Positions 18,365-28,001 of a stretch of 64,000 nt of DNA are shown piece by piece; position 1 is the stretch's first letter, and each line of letters begins with the position of its first letter. The notes beneath the pieces are model-generated. The model had not been told where the DNA came from. It made no database searches and worked only from the letters and a program-made list of their open reading frames with translations. The position numbers and the translations under genes were made by a program. This DNA is from an uncultured Ruminococcus sp. (lineage in GTDB: Bacteria > Bacillota > Clostridia > Lachnospirales > Lachnospiraceae): NCBI GenBank assembly GCA_904418845.1, contig CAJFQC010000003.1, positions 53,735 through 117,734 on the forward strand, written 5' to 3'.

Positions 18365-19549
18365 TTATGCTTCCACCCGTATCACTTCCGCTGTCTCGAT
18401 CGCCGTCTTCATAAGATCGCCGATCACCTCTGTCAGGTTCAGCTCTGACTTCTCGATACGCCCTACATCCGGCTTTGTTACCGGATGCTTTGCCACAAAA
18501 ATCGTACAGCAGTCCTCAAAGGGCTGGATCGAAGTCTCGTAAGTGTCGATCTTCTCGGATATCTCCACGATCTCTCTCTTGTCAAATCCGATCAGAGGCC
18601 GGTATACCGGCAGCGTACATACCGCATTCGTCGCCGCAAGGCTCTGCATCGTCTGGCTCGCCACCTGTCCGATACTCTCTCCTGTGATCAGTCCCAGACA
18701 TCCGTCCTCCTTTGCAAAATGCTCCGCGATCCGCATCATATATCTGCGCATGATGATCGTCAGTTCATCATGCGGGCATTTCTCATAGATTGCAAGCTGG
18801 ATATCTGTAAAGTTCACAACATGGAGCTTGATGGGACCTGCGTACGCCGACACAAGCCGCGCCAGATCAACCACCTTCTCCTTTGCCCGCTCACTTGTAT
18901 ACGGCGGAGCATGGAAATAAGTCGCCTCAATCTCCACGCCTCTCTTCGCGATCATATAGCCGGCTACCGGACTGTCGATCCCGCCGGATAACAGAAGCAT
19001 GGCGCTTCCATTTGTGCCCACAGGCATACCGCCCGGTCCCGGAATGATCTTCGAATAGATATAAGTTTCCTCACGTATCTCCACATTCACACGCACATCC
19101 GGAGTATGAACATCTACTTTCATCTGCGGATAAGCGTCAAGGACTGCTTCTCCCAGCTCACAGTTGATCTCCATAGAATTCATCGGATACCGTTTATTAG
19201 CGCGTCTTGCCTCGACTTTAAAGGTCTGGTTTCCTTCGGGGTACATCTCTCCCACATAAGAAACAACATCTTTCTTAAGTTCTCCAAGCTCCTTGACCGG
19301 CTTTCTTACTACCGGACAGATACCGACGATACCGAACACTCTTTTTAGGCTTTCGATTGTTTCCTCGTAATCGTATTCGCCCTCACAATCCACATACACT
19401 CTTCCGTGGCATTTATGAACAAGGAACTCTCCGTCCACATTTTTCAGCGCATACCGGATCTGGCGCACAAGAGCATCCTCGAACAGATAACGGTTCTTCC
19501 CTTTTATTCCTATCTCACCGTACTTAATTAAAAATGAATGAAACGTCAT
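18365..19549 (-). CDS. thiI: tRNA 4-thiouridine synthase ThiI (without rhodanese domain)
   Basis: A 394-residue sulfurtransferase making s4U8 in tRNA. It has N-terminal ferredoxin-like and THUMP domains, then a PP-loop ATPase with SGGIDS at residues 188-193. It ends without the C-terminal rhodanese domain of E. coli ThiI, the usual Firmicutes form. In those organisms sulfur comes directly from a dedicated cysteine desulfurase, and such a gene lies about 100 bases upstream on the same strand. Confidence 0.94.
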   Translation of the reverse strand: MTFHSFLIKYGEIGIKGKNRYLFEDALVRQIRYALKNVDGEFLVHKCHGRVYVDCEGEYDYEETIESLKRVFGIVGICPVVRKPVKELGELKKDVVSYVGEMYPEGNQTFKVEARRANKRYPMNSMEINCELGEAVLDAYPQMKVDVHTPDVRVNVEIREETYIYSKIIPGPGGMPVGTNGSAMLLLSGGIDSPVAGYMIAKRGVEIEATYFHAPPYTSERAKEKVVDLARLVSAYAGPIKLHVVNFTDIQLAIYEKCPHDELTIIMRRYMMRIAEHFAKEDGCLGLITGESIGQVASQTMQSLAATNAVCTLPVYRPLIGFDKREIVEISEKIDTYETSIQPFEDCCTIFVAKHPVTKPDVGRIEKSELNLTEVIGDLMKTAIETAEVIRVEA

Positions 19550-19651
19550 GATCTTCTCCTTTATCTCTGCTGCGGCACTGTCTCTTAGACAGAAAGGCGG
19601 TTTTGCACTTCAGTTCTTCCATATGCCGCCGCTGCCGCTGGACCTGCGCAT

Positions 19652-20809
19652 TCAGCGCCGTGTGAATTTTCGAAGCATCGGTATACAATTATATAGTGTT
19701 TCCAGTGTATAGTCAATTTCTTCTTTTGTAGTAAACTCTGACATACTGAAGCGGATGGTCGCGTCCAGATATTCTCTGGGCGTGCCGATGGCTTTTAACA
19801 CACCACTGACCGCCGGATGATTCGATGAGCATGCGGACCCCGAGGAAACATATATGCCCTTGTCCTCCAATGTATGAAGAAGAACTTCGCCTCTGACGCC
19901 GCTTACACCCACACTGATAATATGGGGCGCGCTTCCTTCATCTGTCATACCGTGGATGGTCGTATTCTCGATCCCCAGTATTCCCTCAATAAAGTATGCT
20001 TTGAGCTCCCGCATGAGCGCGGTCTTCATCTCCAGATCCTGATAGATAAGCTGCGACGCAAGGCCTAAGCCCGCAATACCGGGCACATTTTCCGTACCGG
20101 AACGGATATCCCTCTGCTGTCCGCCTCCGAACACGATGGGATGGATCTTCACCCTGCTGTCAATATAGAGGAAGCCCACACCTTTCGGCCCGTGGATCTT
20201 GTGGCCGCTTGCCGAGAGAAGGTCGATGCCCAGACGTTTCGGATGGATACGGTATTTCCCGTATCCCTGCACCGCGTCCGTGTGGAACAGGATCGACGAA
20301 TTGTACCGCTTCGTCATCTGCACAGCCTCCTGAACAGGCTGTACGGTCCCGACTTCATTGTTTACATACATGATCGATACAAGGATCGTCTCCGGACAGA
20401 GCGCTTCTCTAAGGGCATCCAGCTTTATCCTGCCTGTTTCATCCACCGGCAGATAAGTGACGCGGAACCCCTCTTCCTCTTCCAGATACCGCATAGTGTT
20501 CAGGATCGCCGGATGCTCGATTGCTGAGGTGATTAAGTGATTTCCCCTGCGGCGGTTCGCCCGCGCGCAGCCAATCAGAGCAAGATTATCGCTCTCCGTG
20601 CCGCCGGATGTGAAAAAGATCTCTTTACCATTTACCTTCAAAAGTCTGGAGATCGTTTCCTTTGCGTCCCGGATATAATGCTCCGCCTCCACACCCTTGC
20701 GGTATAAAGAAGACGGGTTGCCGTAATCCTGGCACATTACTTTATAAACCAGTTCCCCCACTTCCGGATAGCACATGGTCGTGGCAGAATTGTCCAGATA
20801 AACTTCCAT
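19652..20809 (-). CDS. Cysteine desulfurase (NifS/IscS family, ThiI partner)
   Basis: A 385-residue PLP-dependent enzyme that takes sulfur from cysteine as a persulfide. The PLP lysine is K204 in SGHKIHGPKG and the catalytic cysteine is C327 in SSGSACSSN. Adjacency to thiI matches the nifZ-thiI pair of Bacillus and points to tRNA thiolation as its main job, although Fe-S assembly cannot be excluded. Confidence 0.92.
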   Translation of the reverse strand: MEVYLDNSATTMCYPEVGELVYKVMCQDYGNPSSLYRKGVEAEHYIRDAKETISRLLKVNGKEIFFTSGGTESDNLALIGCARANRRRGNHLITSAIEHPAILNTMRYLEEEEGFRVTYLPVDETGRIKLDALREALCPETILVSIMYVNNEVGTVQPVQEAVQMTKRYNSSILFHTDAVQGYGKYRIHPKRLGIDLLSASGHKIHGPKGVGFLYIDSRVKIHPIVFGGGQQRDIRSGTENVPGIAGLGLASQLIYQDLEMKTALMRELKAYFIEGILGIENTTIHGMTDEGSAPHIISVGVSGVRGEVLLHTLEDKGIYVSSGSACSSNHPAVSGVLKAIGTPREYLDATIRFSMSEFTTKEEIDYTLETLYNCIPMLRKFTRR

Positions 20810-20884
20810 AATCCCTTTCCTTTTCTATAATTTTCACTATTACTATATTCAGTTCGGCCATACAATGTCCGCACACTTAAACCG

Positions 20885-21625
20885 TTACGCAATCTCAAAT
20901 TTATACATGAGAACAGACAGCACTGTCAGCCCCGCGGTCTCCGTCCGCAATATTCGCTTGCCAAGCGACACCGGATATGCTCCCGCCGATTTCGCAAGTT
21001 CCACTTCCTCTTCCTCAAATCCACCTTCCGGACCGATAAATATCCCCACGGACTGGCCCGGCCGGATGGCGTCTATTATACGCGCCGTCTCCTTCATGTC
21101 CTCTTCCAGTTCGTAGGGAATAAGCAGCACGTCCAGTTCTTTTGAAACATCCAGTGCATCCGCAAATGTCAGGACATTTTTCACTTCCGGGATAATGCTC
21201 CGCCCGGACTGCTCTGCCGCGCCTTTAGCAATCATCTGCCAGCGCAGTTGTTTTTTCACCGCCTTCTTTTCATCCAGCTTCACAACAGAGCGTTTCGCCG
21301 CAAACGGGACAACGCTGTACGCGCCCAATTCCACTGCTTTCTGTATGATCCACTCCATCTTGTCGCCTTTCGGAAGTCCCTGAAAGAGCACGATGCGAGA
21401 GGGAAGCTCCGTATCAGAGTCCAGCGCCTTCAAAATGTCAAGAACCGCCCGCTTCTCCTCATATGCACTCACGCAGCAGAGATACGTTTTCCCGCCGCCA
21501 TCGCTGACGCGCACATCCTCGCCGGGTTTCATGCGGAGCACGTTCTTCATATGATTGACATCCGCGCCCTCAATATATATATTATTTCCCTGTATCCATG
21601 ATGGATCTGCAAAAAACTGCTGCAT
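20885..21625 (-). CDS. rsmE: 16S rRNA (uracil(1498)-N(3))-methyltransferase
   Basis: A 246-residue SPOUT methyltransferase modifying U1498 of 16S rRNA. It has the N-terminal PUA-like domain and the C-terminal knot motifs (IGPEGGF and LGKRILRTETA). It is next to prmA, its usual partner in Firmicutes. Confidence 0.94.
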   Translation of the reverse strand: MQQFFADPSWIQGNNIYIEGADVNHMKNVLRMKPGEDVRVSDGGGKTYLCCVSAYEEKRAVLDILKALDSDTELPSRIVLFQGLPKGDKMEWIIQKAVELGAYSVVPFAAKRSVVKLDEKKAVKKQLRWQMIAKGAAEQSGRSIIPEVKNVLTFADALDVSKELDVLLIPYELEEDMKETARIIDAIRPGQSVGIFIGPEGGFEEEEVELAKSAGAYPVSLGKRILRTETAGLTVLSVLMYKFEIA

Positions 21626-21682
21626 AATCTGTCCTCTTCATGTATATACATATTTTGTCAAACTTACATTCCTGCAACGCAC

Positions 21683-22633
21683 TCATTTTCGTGCAGTCAC
21701 ACACACCCACTCCCCCTGACAGGTCACATCGATCACTTCCAGCCCTGCCGCCTTCACCGCGTCCACAACGGTCTGTTCTTTATCGTCTATGATCCCGCTG
21801 GTAATGTAGATGCCGCCTTTTTTCAACTGGTGAGTGATCACCGGCGTAAGTTCCACGAGCACATCAGCCAGGATATTTGCTGCCACGATATCATAGCATT
21901 CATACCCCACACGGTCCTGCACTGATTTATCGTCGATAATATTTCCGGTCATTACTTCATATTTGTCTTTTGAGATGCCGTTCACTTCCATATTTTCATG
22001 GGTCGCATCAATTGCGCATGGATCAAGATCCGTCCCCACGGAGCGAGCGGCGCCGAATTTCAGCGCCAGCATGCCAAGGATTCCGCTTCCACATCCCACA
22101 TCGAGGATCCGCGTGTCTTCTGTCACATATTTGCGGATCTGACGGATACAGAGCTGGGTTGTCTCGTGCATCCCTGTTCCGAAAGCAGTTCCCGGATCAA
22201 TATGAATGACCATCTTGTCCTCGTCCCCAGGTTTTACATCCTCCCATGAAGGGATGATAAGAATGTCGTCCACGTAGAACTGATGGAAATATTGCTTCCA
22301 GTTATTAACCCAGTCCACATCTTCTGTCTCCGATTCTTCAATAAGACATTCGCCCACGTCCACGAGGCCGGACATCTCTTTTAACTCACGCCTCACGTCT
22401 GCAAGGATCTTCCTCTGATCCTCCCCGGGTTCCAGATAAAAGCTTAAATAAGCCACTCCGTCGTCCGCCTCAATCTGGGGAAGAATATCCACGAACATCT
22501 GCTCCTTGTCAGACTGGGTGAGCGGGATCTTATCCTCAATCTCCACTCCCTGTATGCCGAGATCCATCAGCATACTGCTGATGATATCCTCCGCCTCTGT
22601 GGTTGTCTTTAACCGGAACTTATTCCATTTCAT
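21683..22633 (-). CDS. prmA: Ribosomal protein L11 methyltransferase
   Basis: A 316-residue class I SAM methyltransferase that trimethylates ribosomal protein L11. The N-terminal substrate-binding domain is followed by ILDVGCGSGILG at residues 176-187 and the NILADVL segment. It starts 3 bases before the GH25 stop codon and precedes rsmE, so it sits in an operon of ribosome-modification genes. Confidence 0.94.
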   Translation of the reverse strand: MKWNKFRLKTTTEAEDIISSMLMDLGIQGVEIEDKIPLTQSDKEQMFVDILPQIEADDGVAYLSFYLEPGEDQRKILADVRRELKEMSGLVDVGECLIEESETEDVDWVNNWKQYFHQFYVDDILIIPSWEDVKPGDEDKMVIHIDPGTAFGTGMHETTQLCIRQIRKYVTEDTRILDVGCGSGILGMLALKFGAARSVGTDLDPCAIDATHENMEVNGISKDKYEVMTGNIIDDKSVQDRVGYECYDIVAANILADVLVELTPVITHQLKKGGIYITSGIIDDKEQTVVDAVKAAGLEVIDVTCQGEWVCVTARK

Positions 22634-22636
22634 TTT

Positions 22637-23575
22637 CTATTCCTCCTGCTCTTTCTCAAACCAAAGGTTCAGATCTACATTTGCATTGATCCCGGGCACC
22701 ACGCCAGTCTCACTGTACTGCCATATTTTATAATCATAGGGGCACTGCGGGATATCATGATAATCCGCATACCAGAAATCATACTCTGTAAGCTCTTCCA
22801 TATCAAGGGTAAATGCCATCCACTTCATATTGGAGTAGATCATAGGCTCATAGCCCGCCTGCTTTATCGTATCGCAGAATACCTTGCAGAAATTAGTGAA
22901 TTCTGCCCGTGTATTTTCGTCTGTCCGGGCTGTATCCCACTTGATCTCTTCTGTGTCATAAATGACCGGCCCGCTTATATCATAAGGCTTTAAATGCTCC
23001 AGTACGAACTCAGCCTCCTGGACCGCCTCTGCCCCGCTGATTGCCTGAGAGAAAAAATAAACTCCCACATCGAGACCCACATCAAGGGCTCCTTTTATAT
23101 TCTGTTCGTACATGGCATCCATGACGAGCGCGCCTGTCTCCCCATAAGCCCGGTATCCAAGGCGGATTATGACAAACTCTACTCCGCTTTCTTTCACCAG
23201 TTTCCAATCGATCTCCTCACCTTGAAATTCCGATACATCAATACCGAATCTTGCTTTTACACCGTTCTTTTTATCATAAAAGCTTTTATATCCTGTCTCT
23301 TCATCTGTCTTAAGATGGGAAAAGTCATAGGTGCATTTTGGAACAGACTCAATCAGAGGAGCTTCATAACTATTCTCCTCTACATCCTGGAATACATAAT
23401 ATTCCTCCTTTTCATCTTCCTCCTCGATCTGTATCCCACCAGTCTCTCCTTTTCCTGACGCGTCTGCTCCGGTTTCCCTTACCGGCCCCGAACAGGCTGC
23501 CGCAAGAAAAACAGATGTCATTATAAGAAGGAACACCGAACACACTGTCCGAATAAATCCACTCCGTTTACTCAT
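22637..23575 (-). CDS. Glycoside hydrolase family 25 (lysozyme-like) lipoprotein
   Basis: A 312-residue exported protein. It has a signal sequence with a lipobox-like LAAAC (Cys 28 as the likely lipidated residue), an acidic linker, then a GH25 muramidase domain. Catalytic-strand motifs are FGIDVSEFQG, FVIIRLGYR and VIYDTEE. The domain would cleave the MurNAc-GlcNAc bond of peptidoglycan at the outer membrane face. The start overlaps the MOSC gene end by 8 bases, so the two are translationally linked, though no functional link is apparent. Confidence 0.88.
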   Translation of the reverse strand: MSKRSGFIRTVCSVFLLIMTSVFLAAACSGPVRETGADASGKGETGGIQIEEEDEKEEYYVFQDVEENSYEAPLIESVPKCTYDFSHLKTDEETGYKSFYDKKNGVKARFGIDVSEFQGEEIDWKLVKESGVEFVIIRLGYRAYGETGALVMDAMYEQNIKGALDVGLDVGVYFFSQAISGAEAVQEAEFVLEHLKPYDISGPVIYDTEEIKWDTARTDENTRAEFTNFCKVFCDTIKQAGYEPMIYSNMKWMAFTLDMEELTEYDFWYADYHDIPQCPYDYKIWQYSETGVVPGINANVDLNLWFEKEQEE

Positions 23576-24005
23576 CCTCTATCACCTTCATCTCATCTCC
23601 CACACGGATCGTACCGCCCCGGATCACCCGGGCAAACACACCTTCCCTGGGCATGATACAGTCCCCCATCTTCTGAAAGATCTGGCAGCCGTGATGACAC
23701 TCTTTCCCAATCTGAGTCATCTCCAATATTACATCTGCACAATGAAGCCGCGTCCCAACGGGAAGCAATCGAAAATCAATACCCTCTACCACAAGATTTT
23801 CCCCAAATGCTCCGTCCGCCGTTTCTGCGCCGCGCGCCCGGAACTCTTCAATCTTATCATAAGAAAGAAGACTCACCTGACGGCGCCATTTTCCCGCATG
23901 GGCATCCCCTTGTATTCCGAAATCCTCTATAAATACTCCTTCACCGACATTTTGCTTCTGCGTACCCTTCGCAGGACTTGTGCATACCGCAATCACTTTT
24001 CCCAT
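23568..24005 (-). CDS. MOSC domain-containing protein
   Basis: A 145-residue stand-alone MOSC domain (the C-terminal fold of molybdenum cofactor sulfurases) with the conserved cysteine in IGKECHHGCQIF and the GDAHAGKWRRQVSLL block. Its place directly behind moaA, mog and moaC suggests a step in molybdenum cofactor handling or delivery. The exact reaction is unknown. Confidence 0.88.
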   Translation of the reverse strand: MGKVIAVCTSPAKGTQKQNVGEGVFIEDFGIQGDAHAGKWRRQVSLLSYDKIEEFRARGAETADGAFGENLVVEGIDFRLLPVGTRLHCADVILEMTQIGKECHHGCQIFQKMGDCIMPREGVFARVIRGGTIRVGDEMKVIEDE

Positions 24006-24014
24006 AGTCTGATG

Positions 24015-25040
24015 TTATCCTCCGATCCTTGACATTCCTTTTGATTCTAAAGCCATGCCGCCTGTCGATTTTTCACCGGTCTTATCATTTACACTCTGCT
24101 CTGCCATATTCTCGGCAGCGAACTGATGACAGGCCGGCTTCTCATACATGATGCGCCGCATCTCCTCACGGATCTCCTCATCTGACGTCCCGCTTCTTAA
24201 CAGCACCCGCAGGTCTGTCCCGCTGCCATATTGAAGACAGGGTTTTAAATATCCTTCCGATGTAAGGCGCACCCGATTACATCCATCACAGAACTGATGG
24301 GATACCGCGCTGATGAATCCCACTCTTTTTCGGAATCCGGGAAACTGCACATAGACCGCAGGCCCATTCCCAAGCGGTTCTGTATATCGCTTTGGTTCCC
24401 CGAAATGCTTCTCCAGTACAGTACAGATCTCATCACCGCTCTTTCCTGAAAATACCTTTCCCATACCGATGGGCATCATCTCGATAAAGCGTACGTCTGC
24501 CTTCCCTTCCCTGGCCAGAGAGGCAAGCTGTATATATTCTTCCTCTTCCGCATCCTTTAGAGGAACGCAGTTCACCTTCACACGCAGCTCCGGGAACGCG
24601 GCCGCAGCGTCCAGTCCTTCCAAAGCCATCTCCACTCTGCCGCCTCTTGTCACTTCCCGGTATCTCTCCGGATTCAGTGTATCAATACTGATATTCACAG
24701 AGTCCATTCCTTTATAAACTAATTCGTTTATTTGTTCCTTCAACAATATACCGTTCGTTGTCAACGTAACCTGTTCAATTCCCGGAATAGACTTCAGCAG
24801 CCCCAGCAGATCCGGCAGCCCTCTGCGTACCAGAGGCTCACCTCCGGTCAGTTTAATCTTCGTAATGCCAAGCTCCACTCCGATACAGCAAAGTCTGGCA
24901 ATCTCGTCAAAGGTCAGAATATGTTGATGAGGGACAGCCGGCACTCCTTCTTCAGGCATGCAATAGACACAACGCAGATTACAGCGGTCCGTCACAGACA
25001 CTCTCATATAGTCGATTGCTCTGCCAAACTGATCTTTCAT
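24015..25040 (-). CDS. moaA: GTP 3',8-cyclase (molybdenum cofactor biosynthesis)
   Basis: A 341-residue radical-SAM enzyme for the first step of molybdopterin synthesis. The radical-SAM cysteines are C20, C24 and C27 (CNLRCVYC). The C-terminal cluster motif is CDGCNRVRL...KPC, and the conserved terminal Gly-Gly is present (SRIGG). The ATG at 25038-25040 overlaps the mog stop codon as ATGA and has GGGGAG 8 bases upstream. It is preferred to a GTG three codons earlier. Confidence 0.95.
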   Translation of the reverse strand: MKDQFGRAIDYMRVSVTDRCNLRCVYCMPEEGVPAVPHQHILTFDEIARLCCIGVELGITKIKLTGGEPLVRRGLPDLLGLLKSIPGIEQVTLTTNGILLKEQINELVYKGMDSVNISIDTLNPERYREVTRGGRVEMALEGLDAAAAFPELRVKVNCVPLKDAEEEEYIQLASLAREGKADVRFIEMMPIGMGKVFSGKSGDEICTVLEKHFGEPKRYTEPLGNGPAVYVQFPGFRKRVGFISAVSHQFCDGCNRVRLTSEGYLKPCLQYGSGTDLRVLLRSGTSDEEIREEMRRIMYEKPACHQFAAENMAEQSVNDKTGEKSTGGMALESKGMSRIGG

Positions 25041-25537
25041 CGCGCGCACTCCCCGGCCCTGCCCGTCAATATAGCCAGCCCGTGATCCAGTGCGGGAAGC
25101 ACCGCCTCCAGATTCTCCCGGACTGCCTTCGGGCTGCCCGGCAGATTGATAATAAGCGTTTTCCCGCGGATGACAGACACGCCGCGGCTTAACATCGCCC
25201 TTGATGTTACTTTGAAAGAAGCAAGGCGCATTGCCTCTGCGATTCCCGGAGCGTTCCGCTCCGCCACCTCCATCGTCGCTTCGGGAGTACAGTCTCTGGA
25301 TGCGAAGCCGGTGCCGCCCGTTGTGAAAATAATATCCATCCCATATTTATCACATAATGCACATAGACACTTTTTTATTTCTTCCTTTTCATCAGGAAGA
25401 AGGACTGTTTTTTCAACCTCATACCCCGATCCTTCTATCATTTCACAAATCAGAGGACCACTCTTATCCTCACGTTCGCCTGCATATCCCTTGTCACTCA
25501 GGGTCACAACTGCCGCCTTCCATCTGTATCCTTCCAT
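25037..25537 (-). CDS. Molybdopterin adenylyltransferase-type protein (MoaB/Mog family)
   Basis: A 166-residue MoCF-biosynthesis-domain protein binding molybdopterin and, in Mog, adenylylating it. The TTGGTGFASRDCTPEAT motif and the NLPGSPKAV motif are typical. MoaB and Mog cannot be separated by eye. It lies between moaC and moaA with coupled translation into moaA. Confidence 0.88.
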   Translation of the reverse strand: MEGYRWKAAVVTLSDKGYAGEREDKSGPLICEMIEGSGYEVEKTVLLPDEKEEIKKCLCALCDKYGMDIIFTTGGTGFASRDCTPEATMEVAERNAPGIAEAMRLASFKVTSRAMLSRGVSVIRGKTLIINLPGSPKAVRENLEAVLPALDHGLAILTGRAGECAR

Positions 25538-25570
25538 ATACTTCCCGCTCCTTTTTCTCAGCTGTCATGG

Positions 25571-26104
25571 TCACAATATATCAATCTCCATGCGCGCCTT
25601 TCCCTCTTCCTCCCTGAAGTCATGGGTATGCATGTCATTGTATACATTTCCACTCTTCCCACCTGTTTTTTTCACCAGATAGATCTCCCCGATTTCCATC
25701 GTCTTATCCATTGCCTTACACATATCATAGATAGTCAGAAGCGCTACACTTACGCCTGTCAAAGCTTCCATCTCTACTCCGGTCTTTCCCGTGACTTTCA
25801 CAGTACAGGTGCAATAGACGGCGCTTTCATCTGCGTCCATATCAAAGTTTACCTTACAGTTTGTGATCGGCAGAATATGGCACATGGGAATGAGATCCGA
25901 TGTCCGCTTTGCTCCCATGATCCCCGCAGTCGCCGCTACACCGAGCACATCGCCTTTGCCAACTGTTCCGGCTTTGATCGCCTGAAAGACTTCCCGGTTT
26001 ACAATGATCTTCCCGGTTGCCTGTGCCTCCCGGACCGTTTCACTTTTTCCGGTCACATCCACCATAACCGCTTTTCCATTCTCATCAAAATGTGTAAATC
26101 CCAT
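25571..26104 (-). CDS. moaC: Cyclic pyranopterin monophosphate synthase
   Basis: A 177-residue MoaC, forming cPMP from the MoaA product. The motifs [10 protein letters not shown] and [16 protein letters not shown], and the active-site KMCKAMDK-like segment (YDMCKAMDK), are visible. It has about 20 extra C-terminal residues compared with E. coli MoaC. It is the first gene of the moaC-mog-moaA-MOSC series. Confidence 0.94.
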   Translation of the reverse strand: MGFTHFDENGKAVMVDVTGKSETVREAQATGKIIVNREVFQAIKAGTVGKGDVLGVAATAGIMGAKRTSDLIPMCHILPITNCKVNFDMDADESAVYCTCTVKVTGKTGVEMEALTGVSVALLTIYDMCKAMDKTMEIGEIYLVKKTGGKSGNVYNDMHTHDFREEEGKARMEIDIL

Positions 26105-26126
26105 TTTATAACCCTTCTTTTATGCT

Positions 26127-26264
26127 CTATTCTGACTGAAGCAGTTCCAGCTTCTCCGGAAATGCCTCTCCGGCCCATGTATTCACCTTCAAGAACAGCG
26201 CCTGTCTGCCGCCTCGTACCCGGTATAATGAAAAACTTATTGTCTTATTTCCGCAGTTATTCAA
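26127..26264 (-). other. Short possible reading frame or structured leader before moaC
   Basis: A 45-codon frame from TTG (26262-26264) to TAG (26127) ends ...EAFPEKLELLQSE. It looks protein-like but has no ribosome binding site. It may be the tail of a lost gene. The same DNA can form two small hairpins (CCGGA/TCCGG and GAAGC/GCTTC), so a structured moaC leader is the alternative. Confidence 0.3.
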
Positions 26265-26310
26265 ATTTTATCACAATTTTTATTCTGATACTACCCCTTG
26301 AAAATGATTT

Positions 26311-26360
26311 ATGCAACAGCAGGCAGTTCTGACTTTAAAGAGAACTGCCTGCTGTTGCAT
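26311..26360 (-). terminator. Perfect 20-bp inverted repeat behind hcp
   Basis: 26311-26330 and 26341-26360 are exact reverse complements with a 10-base loop, between the hcp stop codon and the moaC region. It would form a very stable hairpin at the end of the hcp transcript, but neither side has a proper T tract. Confidence 0.55.
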
Positions 26361-26402
26361 TACGTTATAGCAAATTTAAGATAAAAATCATATCCGAAAT
26401 CC

Positions 26403-27998
26403 TCACCCGAGAATTTCTTTCAAATCTTTCTCCGGTGTGGTAACGGGAGCGATATGGTAGTTTTCCACCAGATACTCCAAAACATTCTGTGAGAGAAAGG
26501 CGGGAAGAGTTGGACCCAGACGGATATTCTTCACGCCCAGATACAGCAGGGTCAAAAGAATGCAGACCGCCTTTTGTTCGTACCATGACAGGATCATGGA
26601 GAGCGGTAGATCGTTTATGCCGCATCCGAAAGCATCCGCCAGTGCTGCCGCTACCTTGATCGCGCCAAAAGCATCATTGCACTGTCCCATATCCAGTAGA
26701 CGGGGCAGGCTCCCAATCGTGCCAAGATTCAGGTCGTTAAAACGATATTTGCCACAGGCGAGGGTTAAGATAACTGTATCTTTTGGTGCCTGTTTCACAA
26801 ACTCTGTATAGTAGTTTCGCCCGGGACGTGCCCCGTCGCAGCCGCCAACAAGGAAAAAGTGGCGGATCGTACCATTTTTAACTGCTTCGATAACCTGATC
26901 TGCCAGACCAAGAACCGTTCCATGACCGAACCCGGTACTTACCGTCGTTCCGCCGTTGATCCCCGTAAACTGTCGTTCTTCCGGATATCCCCCCAGTTGC
27001 AGTGCTTTCTCAATCACCGGCGTAAAATCTTTATCCGGCCCAATATGTACTGCTCCGGGATACGCCACCATTTCCGTAGTGAAAACCCGATCTCTATAAC
27101 TGTCTTTTGGCGGCATAATGCAATTCGTAGTGAAGAGAATCGGAGCTGGAAGGTCGGCAAACTCTTTCTGTTGATTCTGCCATGCAGTCCCGAAATTTCC
27201 CTTGAGATGAGGATATTTCTTCAGTTCAGGATATCCATGCGCCGGCAGCATTTCCCCATGGGTGTAGATATTGATCCCCTTATCTTTTGTCTGCTCCAAC
27301 AGTTGTTTCAGATCATAGAGATCGTGGCCTGTAATAACGATAAAGGGGCCTTTTTCCACCTTTAACGGTACAACGGCAGGAATCGGTGTCCCATATATCT
27401 CGGTGTTGGCTCTGTCCAACAGCTCCATGCAGGTATAATTGTGCTGTCCCACTTCAAGCACGACAGGCAGCAGTTCTTCCATCCCCCAATTCTCTCCGAT
27501 CGCACACAAAGCCTTTGCGAAGAACAGATTTACTTCTTCGTTCGTATAACCCAGTACCTCTGCATGATAAGCGTAAGCAGCCATCCCTCGGATTCCGAAC
27601 AGGATCAGAGATTTCAAAGAACGGATATCTTCGTCTGCGCCCCATAACTGATCCATGTCATAATCATCATTTCGTCCACAGGCGTTTCCTTGTCCGCCGC
27701 ATTCCAGAACAAGCCGTTCTCTTTCTGCGTGTATCTGGTCAATCAGTCTTTGGATAAATACCTCATCAAAATTTACGTTCGTAACTGTGGCAAAAAGACC
27801 TTCTATTATAAGATGCCAGGTATGTCTCCCCGGATCTTTCCGCCCTTCTGTCGCTCTGGCCATGCCTATAAGAGCGCCCGTCAATTCATCCTGCAGTTTC
27901 GCAAGACCAGCGGACTTTCCACACACACCGGCTTTTCCCATACAACCGGCGCATCCGGCGGTCTGTTCACACTGAAAACAAAACATCTGTTGATCCAT
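26403..27998 (-). CDS. hcp: Hydroxylamine reductase (hybrid cluster protein)
   Basis: A 531-residue hybrid cluster protein. It reduces hydroxylamine and, more likely in vivo, nitric oxide during nitrosative stress. N-terminal cysteines C7, C10, C16, C19 and C26 (CFQCEQTAGCAGCMGKAGVC) include the first Fe-S cluster. Hybrid-cluster ligands lie in GGCDGARPGR, LACGKYRFN and GQCNDAFG. It starts 3 bases after a ferredoxin stop codon and shares a control region with a divergent Crp/Fnr regulator. Confidence 0.95.
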   Translation of the reverse strand: MDQQMFCFQCEQTAGCAGCMGKAGVCGKSAGLAKLQDELTGALIGMARATEGRKDPGRHTWHLIIEGLFATVTNVNFDEVFIQRLIDQIHAERERLVLECGGQGNACGRNDDYDMDQLWGADEDIRSLKSLILFGIRGMAAYAYHAEVLGYTNEEVNLFFAKALCAIGENWGMEELLPVVLEVGQHNYTCMELLDRANTEIYGTPIPAVVPLKVEKGPFIVITGHDLYDLKQLLEQTKDKGINIYTHGEMLPAHGYPELKKYPHLKGNFGTAWQNQQKEFADLPAPILFTTNCIMPPKDSYRDRVFTTEMVAYPGAVHIGPDKDFTPVIEKALQLGGYPEERQFTGINGGTTVSTGFGHGTVLGLADQVIEAVKNGTIRHFFLVGGCDGARPGRNYYTEFVKQAPKDTVILTLACGKYRFNDLNLGTIGSLPRLLDMGQCNDAFGAIKVAAALADAFGCGINDLPLSMILSWYEQKAVCILLTLLYLGVKNIRLGPTLPAFLSQNVLEYLVENYHIAPVTTPEKDLKEILG

Positions 27999-28001
27999 AA
28001 T

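Noticed and set aside
26105..26235. Molybdenum cofactor riboswitch before moaC
   Set aside because: Hairpins exist, but I could not recognise the consensus and the stretch looks partly protein-coding; kept only as an ambiguous element.
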